Shown here in pieces: positions 58,381 through 64,000 of a DNA stretch of 64,000 bases. Numbering within the stretch: the first letter of the stretch is position 1; every line of letters begins with the position of its first letter. Origin of the DNA: Prochlorococcus sp. MIT 1314 (GTDB lineage Bacteria > Cyanobacteriota > Cyanobacteriia > PCC-6307 > Cyanobiaceae); the NCBI RefSeq assembly GCF_034093315.1, contig NZ_CP139300.1, forward strand, positions 1,116,001 to 1,180,000. The letters are read 5' to 3'. A program made the position numbers and the translations under genes. The notes beneath the pieces were generated by a model. The model was not told where the DNA came from. It worked only from the letters and a program-made list of their open reading frames with translations, and searched no databases.

Positions 58381-58610
58381 TGACTTCATTAAAGTATTTG
58401 GATCTTAAATCGGTTCCATGTCCTTTAAATGTCGTCAAAATTAAATTGGCTTTAGAAAAGTTATCCAAAAATGAAAAACTTATAGTTGAACTAGATAAGG
58501 GTGAACCAGAAGAAATGGTATTAAACAATTTAAAAGAGATGGGATGTTTGTTTAAACAAATCAAAGAAAATGAAAAATTTATAAAAATAAAAATATTGAA
58601 TGAAAACTAA
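58380..58610 (+). CDS. TusA/SirA-like sulfur-carrier protein
   Basis: A 76-residue protein of the TusA/YedF/SirA fold. LDLKSVPCPLNVVKIKLAL holds the family CPxx motif, with the active cysteine at about residue 14. Family members carry persulfide sulfur for tRNA thiolation or cofactor synthesis; which one is not clear. It is coupled to dnaJ (one-base overlap) and its end overlaps the rsgA start by 11 bp, so all three are probably one operon with grpE. Confidence 0.85.
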   Translation: MTSLKYLDLKSVPCPLNVVKIKLALEKLSKNEKLIVELDKGEPEEMVLNNLKEMGCLFKQIKENEKFIKIKILNEN

Positions 58611-59517
58611 TAGTAAACATTTAGGTTTAGTTACGAAAAAATTTAATGATTTTTTTTTAGTTGACTTAGAAAATAAAGAAAACTTTGGAAATAGTGAGAG
58701 ATTTTTATGTAAGGTTAGGAAGTCTATAAATTTCAAAGATCAACTAATTTATGTTGGAGACAAAGTAGTAATTGACAATATTGATTTAAAAAGCAAACGC
58801 GCAATAATAACAAGTCTAAAAAAAAGAAAAAATTTATTAGCTAGACCATCAGTTGCAAATATTTCTAACATATACGTTATTTGTTCTGTCGAAGAGCCAG
58901 AATTAAATTTATCTCAAGTTAATAGGTTTTTGATATCAGCAGAATCTATTGGAGTTGAAGTATCTTTAGTTTTAACAAAGTGTGATTTAATTACAGATAA
59001 AAAAAAATCTTTTTTACTTGATAAATTTGGGAAATGGGGTTACCAAGCAATTACTTTAAATTTACAGAAATCTGATTACTTTAAAAATTTTTTAGCTGAG
59101 TTAAAGCAAAAAAAGTGTTCGATATTTATGGGTCCATCAGGTGTTGGTAAAACTACTTTGCTTAATATGATAATTCCGGACATTCAAAATAATACTGCCC
59201 CAGTTTCAAAGAAAATTAAGAGAGGGAAAAACACTACTAGAAATGTTGAATTATTTGCTCTTTCAAATAAAAGTTACATTGTTGATACCCCTGGCTTTAA
59301 TATGCAAGCTCTAGAAGTTGATATTAGAACGTTACCAAATCTTTATTTGGAAATATATAAACAAGTAATTGATGAAGGAATTAAGTGCAAATTTCGTAAC
59401 TGCTTACATTTGAATGATGAGGGGTGTAATTTAAACAAATCTTTTGAAAGATATTCTTTTTATAAAGAAATGATGGAGTCTTCTAAGAATCACTATTCTC
59501 AAAACCAGGAAGATTGA
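58600..59517 (+). CDS. rsgA: Ribosome small-subunit-dependent GTPase A
   Basis: Circularly permuted GTPase that helps mature the 30S subunit. An OB-fold leads (about 1-80), then the permuted G domain in the order TKCDL (G4), [14 protein letters not shown] (G1, about 180-193) and DTPGF (G3), and a C-terminal zinc domain ([16 protein letters not shown]). Length 305 is typical. Its 3' end overlaps ybaB by 35 bp on the opposite strand. Confidence 0.95.
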   Translation: MKTNSKHLGLVTKKFNDFFLVDLENKENFGNSERFLCKVRKSINFKDQLIYVGDKVVIDNIDLKSKRAIITSLKKRKNLLARPSVANISNIYVICSVEEPELNLSQVNRFLISAESIGVEVSLVLTKCDLITDKKKSFLLDKFGKWGYQAITLNLQKSDYFKNFLAELKQKKCSIFMGPSGVGKTTLLNMIIPDIQNNTAPVSKKIKRGKNTTRNVELFALSNKSYIVDTPGFNMQALEVDIRTLPNLYLEIYKQVIDEGIKCKFRNCLHLNDEGCNLNKSFERYSFYKEMMESSKNHYSQNQED

Positions 59518-59833
59518 GATTTAATCCGCCAGTCAAATCATTCATTCTTTCTTTCATGGTTGTAGTAGATAATTCATGAGCTTTTTGAATGGCTTGTAAT
59601 ATGTTTTGCTCTATTTTTTCTTTATCTGAGTTGAAAATATTTTCTTGGACTTCAACCTTTAAAGGAAGTTGGTTGCCACTTATCCATACTTTTACCATTT
59701 CATCATCACTTTTACCTTCAATCTCCATATTTTCAAGTTCATCTTGTAATTTTTGGGCATCTTGCTGAATTTGTTTAGCTTTTTTAAAAGCTTCTGTAAG
59801 TTGTCCAAAGTTAGGAAGTCCAAAACCAGCCAT
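59483..59833 (-). CDS. Nucleoid-associated protein of the YbaB/EbfC family
   Basis: A 116-residue small dimeric DNA-binding protein with a long coiled helix ([29 protein letters not shown]), a central [17 protein letters not shown] sheet region and C-terminal AQ/KAHELS helix. It is related to E. coli YbaB, which binds DNA. The end overlaps rsgA by 35 bp. It is directly downstream of murB on the same strand, 17 bp away. Confidence 0.92.
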   Translation of the reverse strand: MAGFGLPNFGQLTEAFKKAKQIQQDAQKLQDELENMEIEGKSDDEMVKVWISGNQLPLKVEVQENIFNSDKEKIEQNILQAIQKAHELSTTTMKERMNDLTGGLNLNLPGFENSDS

Positions 59834-59850
59834 TTTGTAAAAAAGTTTCT

Positions 59851-60744
59851 TTAATTAGGATAGTCAAAACCAATCATTCTTACTTCCGGTTGCAGATAAA
59901 TTCCTTTGTTTTGTAGTACTTTTTGTTGAATTAAAGTTATTAATTCAAAAATATCTTTTGAACTTGCTGAAGAATTATTAATTATAAAGTTTGCGTGCAT
60001 TTTAGAAATTTCTGCACCGCCAATTTTCAATCCCTTTAAACCCATATCATCTATTAATTTTGCTGCATAATTATCTTTAGGATTTTTAAAAACACTACCA
60101 AAACTTGGCAAATTATATGGCTGTGTTTCTGTTTTTAATTTAAGGTTATTTCTTGTTGTTTCGAGTAATTTTTTGAGATTTCCATTTGGTTTAAAATGTA
60201 GTTTTGCACTGAGAATTGCCAGATTATTACCTTGAAAAGAGCTAAATCTATAATCAAAATTGATATCTTTTTTTTTAATTTCAAGTTTTTCAAGAGTTTT
60301 ATTATTAATAACTTTCACAGAAATAAGATTTTTTTCTAGTGATAAATTCCCTGTACCAGCATTCATATAAAGTGCTCCTCCCAAAGTTCCTGGGATTCCG
60401 ACAGCCCATTCTCCCCCTTGTAATTTATTTTTAGCGAGAGAATTAGATAATGTTGGGAGCATTACTCCTGCTTCTGCATTAACAACTCCTGAATATGGAT
60501 CTATTCTTAAAGACTGCATTTTTTTTGTACATATAACTAAACCTTTTATGAAAATATTATTTATTAAAAGATTTGAACCAGCGCCAATTATTTGGCATCT
60601 ATGATTGTTTAAATTTGACCACTTTATTAAATTAGACAATTCGTAAATACTTTTTGGTTCGGCAAAATATTCGGCGATCCCACCAACTTTTATAGTTGTA
60701 TATCGACTTAGATTGAAGTTCTCAGAAAGAATTTTTTTATTCAT
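59851..60744 (-). CDS. murB: UDP-N-acetylenolpyruvoylglucosamine reductase
   Basis: FAD enzyme that reduces UDP-GlcNAc-enolpyruvate to UDP-MurNAc. The FAD-binding GAGSNLLI and [17 protein letters not shown] are near residues 55 and 110; [10 protein letters not shown] and the C-terminal QPEVRMIG complete the family pattern. The 297-residue size fits the type II MurB. murC lies 3 nt upstream on the same strand, so the two genes form an operon that ends with ybaB. Confidence 0.96.
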   Translation of the reverse strand: MNKKILSENFNLSRYTTIKVGGIAEYFAEPKSIYELSNLIKWSNLNNHRCQIIGAGSNLLINNIFIKGLVICTKKMQSLRIDPYSGVVNAEAGVMLPTLSNSLAKNKLQGGEWAVGIPGTLGGALYMNAGTGNLSLEKNLISVKVINNKTLEKLEIKKKDINFDYRFSSFQGNNLAILSAKLHFKPNGNLKKLLETTRNNLKLKTETQPYNLPSFGSVFKNPKDNYAAKLIDDMGLKGLKIGGAEISKMHANFIINNSSASSKDIFELITLIQQKVLQNKGIYLQPEVRMIGFDYPN

Positions 60745-60747
60745 AAA

Positions 60748-62160
60748 TTAATCAAAGTTTTTTGTAATTAAATTTGACCAAAAATTATGACAATCACCGG
60801 CTCCCATATTTAAAATTAAATCACCTTTTTGAGTTAATTTGTAAAAATTCTTTGCAATTTGATGATAATTATTTATGTAACTAACATTTTTATTTTGTTT
60901 ATAAATAAGGTCAGTGATAATTTTTGAATTAATTTTATCTTCGTTTTTTTCTCCTGCTCCATAAATATTAGTAACATAAATAACATCTGCTTTTGATAAT
61001 TCTTCAGCAAATTCTTTAGCAAAATGCTTAACTCTAGAATATCTGTGAGGTTGGAATATGGCTATCAATCTACTTTGTTGAGCTTCATTATTAATATTTT
61101 CTTTAATAAATAATCTTCCTAATTTAATAGTTGCTTTTATTTCGTTTGGGTGATGTGCATAATCATCATATAAATTTCTTTCATCTATTTGGCCTCTGAA
61201 TTCAAATCTTTTTTTGGGTAGTTTTAGAAATTTAATATTTTTTTTAATTTCTATAAAATCTATACCCATCATTCTTGAAGCTGCTATTGATGCAGTGATA
61301 TTCGATAAATTGTGTAATCCAGGAATTGGGATATTTAAACTACTAATAAAAGCTCCATTTTCATAATATTCCCCAATCGTATGACTTTTATTAATCACAG
61401 TCGGGATTATGGCATAAGATACGTTCCGTGGATTAGTGTTTGACCACATATTTTTAGAATAAAAATTATTTCTTGTTATTTCACAATCAAAATTAAGTAA
61501 TAATTTTTTAGAATTTGAAGCGAAATTTTTAAAAGAAGATAAAACTTCATTTAAATCAGAAAAATGATCGCAATGATCAAAATCAATATTATTAATTATT
61601 CCAAGATCAGATTTATATTTGCTTATTGTCCCATCAGATTCATCAATTTCCGCTACTAAGAATTTTGTATTTTCTAGATGGCAATTAGAGTTGTAAATAG
61701 GGATTATGCCGCCAGTTATTGAAGAAGAATTATGCGTACATAAATCAAGAAGTGTCGAAAGAAATGTACTTGTTGATGTTTTTCCATGGCTCCCTGCTAC
61801 GGCTAATGAAGTGTAAGACTGCATTAAAATTGCAAGGATCTCTGAACGATGTTTTAAGGTTAAATTTTTTTCCCTGCAGTATGATAGTTCTGCATTTTCT
61901 GGCTTGATTGCTGAGCTTACAACAAAATTAATCAATTTGGTCTTAAATTTCGAATTGATAAATTCAATATTTTGTTGAAGTTGAGAACTAAAAATAACTG
62001 CTCCTAAATCCTCTAATTTTTTAGTTTCGTTGTTTTTAACTAAATCAGACCCTGATACGGAATAGCCTTTCTTGAGTAAAGCCATTGCAAGAGCTGACAT
62101 TCCAATGCCTCCAATCCCTATAAAGTGGAAATGATCTTTTAGTATAAATTCTTTATTCAA
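60748..62160 (-). CDS. murC: UDP-N-acetylmuramate-L-alanine ligase
   Basis: ATP-dependent addition of L-Ala to UDP-MurNAc, following MurB. Mur ligase domain order is a Rossmann-like N-domain (HFIGIGGIGMSALA), the ATP-binding centre (AVAGSHGKTSTSTFLSTLL, about 116-134) and C-domain with DDYAHHPNEI. Length 470 is standard. The promoter lies in the 193-bp gap shared with gap2. Confidence 0.97.
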   Translation of the reverse strand: MNKEFILKDHFHFIGIGGIGMSALAMALLKKGYSVSGSDLVKNNETKKLEDLGAVIFSSQLQQNIEFINSKFKTKLINFVVSSAIKPENAELSYCREKNLTLKHRSEILAILMQSYTSLAVAGSHGKTSTSTFLSTLLDLCTHNSSSITGGIIPIYNSNCHLENTKFLVAEIDESDGTISKYKSDLGIINNIDFDHCDHFSDLNEVLSSFKNFASNSKKLLLNFDCEITRNNFYSKNMWSNTNPRNVSYAIIPTVINKSHTIGEYYENGAFISSLNIPIPGLHNLSNITASIAASRMMGIDFIEIKKNIKFLKLPKKRFEFRGQIDERNLYDDYAHHPNEIKATIKLGRLFIKENINNEAQQSRLIAIFQPHRYSRVKHFAKEFAEELSKADVIYVTNIYGAGEKNEDKINSKIITDLIYKQNKNVSYINNYHQIAKNFYKLTQKGDLILNMGAGDCHNFWSNLITKNFD

Positions 62161-62251
62161 TTTTCATATTTTCCTTAAATCAAAATAGCTTCTTGGAAAA
62201 AATTTGCTATTTTTTCTTAAAAAAAAGATAATTTTTTGTACTGAATTAATA

Positions 62252-62291
62252 CAAAAAATACTTATTTGCTTAATAAATCAAAAAATACTTA
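62252..62291 (+). repeat. 13-nt direct repeat upstream of gap2
   Basis: CAAAAAATACTTA occurs at 62252-62264 and again at 62279-62291 (27-bp spacing). The second copy reaches the putative -35 element. It could be a binding site for an activator or repressor of gap2, or of murC on the other strand. Confidence 0.5.
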
Positions 62292-62317
62292 CGTTATTGC
62301 AAAAAATTCAGTATGAT
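62289..62317 (+). promoter_or_regulatory. Putative gap2 promoter
   Basis: A -35-like TTACGT (62289-62294), a 17-nt spacer and the -10-like TATGAT (62312-62317) lie 37 bp before the gap2 ATG. The -10 is a good match, the -35 is weak. Divergent to murC. Confidence 0.5.
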
Positions 62318-62353
62318 CAGCAACTTAGGTTAATCATTTAGAAATTTTCAGTT

Positions 62354-63376
62354 ATGACTTTGCGTGTTGCTATTAATGGATTTGGCAGAATTGGTCGAAA
62401 CTTTATGCGTTGTTGGCTTAGTAGAGGTGCTTACACCAATATTGAGGTTGTTGGAATTAACGTGACTTCCGATCCTAAAACCAACGCCCACTTACTTAAA
62501 TATGATTCAGTATTAGGTCAGCTCGATGGAGTTGATATTCAATATACTGATGACACTTTTGTAATAAATAACAAAACAATAAAGTGTTTTTCTGATAGAA
62601 ATATAATGAATCTTCCATGGAAAGATTGGGGAGTTGATTTGGTCATCGAGTCAACTGGTGTTTTTAATACAGATGTTGCTGCAAGTAAACATTTAGAAGT
62701 AGGAGCTAAGAAAGTTATTCTTACTGCCCCTGGTAAAGGTGCTGGTGTTGGTACCTATGTAGTTGGAGTTAATGCTGATACTTATAAACATAAAGATTAT
62801 GATATTTTGAGTAATGCAAGTTGTACTACTAACTGTTTAGCTCCGGTAGTTAAAGTTTTAGATCAAACTTTTGGTATTAATAAAGGTTTGATGACTACAA
62901 TTCATAGTTATACTGGTGATCAAAGGATTTTAGATAATAGTCATAGAGACTTAAGGAGAGCTAGAGCAGCAGCAACAAATATTGTTCCTACTTCAACAGG
63001 TGCTGCAAAAGCAGTCGCTTTGGTTTACCCAGAAATGAAAGGGAAACTAACTGGTATTGCAATGAGAGTGCCTACGCCTAATGTTTCGGCAGTTGATTTG
63101 GTTTTTGAATCTTCGAAAGCTGTCACAAGTGAGGATGTCAATAATGTTCTTAAAGAAGCTTCTTTAAATTCAATGAAGGGAATTATTAAGTATGGTGATG
63201 AACCATTAGTTTCAAGTGATTATGCAGGTACTAATGAATCATCAATTGTAGATAGTGATCTTACTATGTGTATTGGTGATAATCTTGTAAAAGTTCTTGC
63301 ATGGTATGACAATGAGTGGGGTTATAGCCAGAGGGTTGTAGATTTAGCAGAGATTGTTGCTAAAAATTGGGAATAA
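62354..63376 (+). CDS. gap2: Glyceraldehyde-3-phosphate dehydrogenase, Calvin-cycle type
   Basis: Reduces 1,3-bisphosphoglycerate in the Calvin cycle. The catalytic Cys157 (SNASCTTNC) and His184 ([10 protein letters not shown]) are in place, with the NAD(P) fold [11 protein letters not shown] at the start. The position after the second strand reads GINVTSD, lacking the Asp that makes glycolytic GAPDH NAD-specific, so NADP use is expected, as for cyanobacterial Gap2. Length 340 is normal. A highly expressed gene in phototrophs, in accord with its good -10 element. Confidence 0.95.
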   Translation: MTLRVAINGFGRIGRNFMRCWLSRGAYTNIEVVGINVTSDPKTNAHLLKYDSVLGQLDGVDIQYTDDTFVINNKTIKCFSDRNIMNLPWKDWGVDLVIESTGVFNTDVAASKHLEVGAKKVILTAPGKGAGVGTYVVGVNADTYKHKDYDILSNASCTTNCLAPVVKVLDQTFGINKGLMTTIHSYTGDQRILDNSHRDLRRARAAATNIVPTSTGAAKAVALVYPEMKGKLTGIAMRVPTPNVSAVDLVFESSKAVTSEDVNNVLKEASLNSMKGIIKYGDEPLVSSDYAGTNESSIVDSDLTMCIGDNLVKVLAWYDNEWGYSQRVVDLAEIVAKNWE

Positions 63377-64000
63377 TCAAAAGTGTTTAAAAGGTGTATT
63401 TTTCAATAATTTATTTTTCTTATGATCTTTAAATTCTATTGAAGGTTCACCTTTTGTAAAAAATCCAATCTCGTTAATATTTTTATCTAGTTTTGTCATC
63501 TTCTTTGCCCATTCTTCCGGCAATGAGAAAATTAATTCATAATCTTCACCTCCAAAAAAATAATATTCATCCCATTTATCTCCTTGAGGCCAATCTTTAT
63601 CTTTTGGTATTTTCTCGTAATCAATAATTGCTTTACAGTTGCTGGCAATTGTTAGATCTTGTATAGCTTGAAAAAGACCATCACTACTATCGGTACATCC
63701 TATTGTTGTTAATTTTTTATTGGAGCGACTTTTAAGCAGATTTTTTAGAAAATTTGTGTTAACTTTTGGTCTACAAAAATGTTCAATTGACCTGTTTATT
63801 AATCTCTCATTTAGACAAATATCATTATCAAAATTAATTTTACTTTTTATCATGAATCCTAGTCTGCTAAGACCATGAATTCCGGTAGTTAAGATAATCT
63901 CACCTGCTTTACATGCGGTTCTTCTTAATTCAAGTTCACCTTGCATACCTATGGCTGTAATTGAGATAATTCTTTCATTCCCTATTGAGCAATCTCCTCC
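63377..64000 (-). CDS. thiL: Thiamine-monophosphate kinase, 5' part outside window
   Basis: Phosphorylates thiamine monophosphate to the diphosphate cofactor. The frame stays open to base 64000 and reads GGDCSIGNERIISITAIGMQG before the visible ATG at 63946, so the gene continues past the window edge and the ATG is not its start. ITAIGM, GEIILTTG and LSRLGFMI follow the central ThiL region; the C-terminal FGGEDYELIFSLPEEW is diagnostic for the family. About 207 of some 320 residues are present. It converges on gap2, adjacent stop to stop. Confidence 0.9.
   Translation of the reverse strand, partial: GGDCSIGNERIISITAIGMQGELELRRTACKAGEIILTTGIHGLSRLGFMIKSKINFDNDICLNERLINRSIEHFCRPKVNTNFLKNLLKSRSNKKLTTIGCTDSSDGLFQAIQDLTIASNCKAIIDYEKIPKDKDWPQGDKWDEYYFFGGEDYELIFSLPEEWAKKMTKLDKNINEIGFFTKGEPSIEFKDHKKNKLLKNTPFKHF

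Noticed and set aside
1..64000. tRNA, rRNA, CRISPR arrays, insertion sequences or prophage
   Set aside because: No cloverleaf, spaced repeat array, transposase or integrase coding sequence was seen; the gaps are short and AT-rich.

Overview
The window is about 30% G+C, densely packed chromosomal DNA from a picocyanobacterium. The gene content, the very low G+C and the gene order (thrC | dnaN, a PRC-barrel protein, purL, purF, a gyrA/parC-type gene, a TPR protein, queG, DUF502, nusB, ftsY, rsbU-like, argH) point to a high-light-adapted Prochlorococcus. This assignment rests on recognition of proteins and order, not on a database search. I see no mobile elements, CRISPR arrays, rRNA or tRNA genes, and no clearly broken genes. 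The two outermost genes (an agmatinase/arginase-family gene and thiL) are cut by the window ends.

Layout. 1-8.6 kb: a plus-strand run with agmatinase-family (partial), gcvT, aspS, pyrG, queE, queC, pabB and pabC; from queE onward the genes are tightly packed and the last junctions are ATGA overlaps. 8.6-14.7 kb: cobA (minus), an MFS transporter, ppk, a group 2 sigma factor and a phytol/dolichol kinase-like protein. 14.6-26.6 kb: a class I DAHP synthase, acnB, a ClC channel/transporter, purU, a DAO-family oxidase, dnaK, aroE, rpsF, argG and a small membrane protein. 26.7-38.1 kb: DUF3134, mraY, a small conserved protein, sucrose-phosphate synthase-like GT4, uvrA, recN, an ABC1/UbiB kinase, a DUF1400-like secreted protein and thrC.

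38,088-38,425 is the only gene-free stretch over 300 bp. It carries the marks of the chromosomal replication origin: four DnaA-box-like 9-mers (two of them abutting), a CTA x5 trinucleotide run placed like a DnaA-trio, a T-run and AT-rich DNA, with dnaN immediately downstream. Strand composition also changes across this gap: plus-strand genes to the left are strongly A-rich over T, while dnaN and purL to the right are not.

38.4-50 kb: dnaN, a PRC-barrel protein, purL, purF, a topoisomerase II A subunit (minus), TPR, queG, DUF502 and nusB. 50-58.6 kb: ftsY (with a perfect 30-bp tandem repeat), a PP2C phosphatase, argH, a glycine-rich RNA-binding protein, dusA, msrB, then grpE-dnaJ-tusA-like-rsgA. 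59.5-64 kb: ybaB, murB, murC, gap2 and thiL (partial).

How the genes connect. Queuosine synthesis is represented at both its start (queE, queC) and its end (queG). Folate/one-carbon metabolism is represented by pabB, pabC, gcvT and purU and feeds purine synthesis (purL, purF). Chorismate supply (DAHP synthase, aroE) feeds pabB. The Hsp70 system is split (dnaK apart from grpE-dnaJ), and cell-wall genes (mraY, murB, murC) are scattered, as is usual for cyanobacteria.
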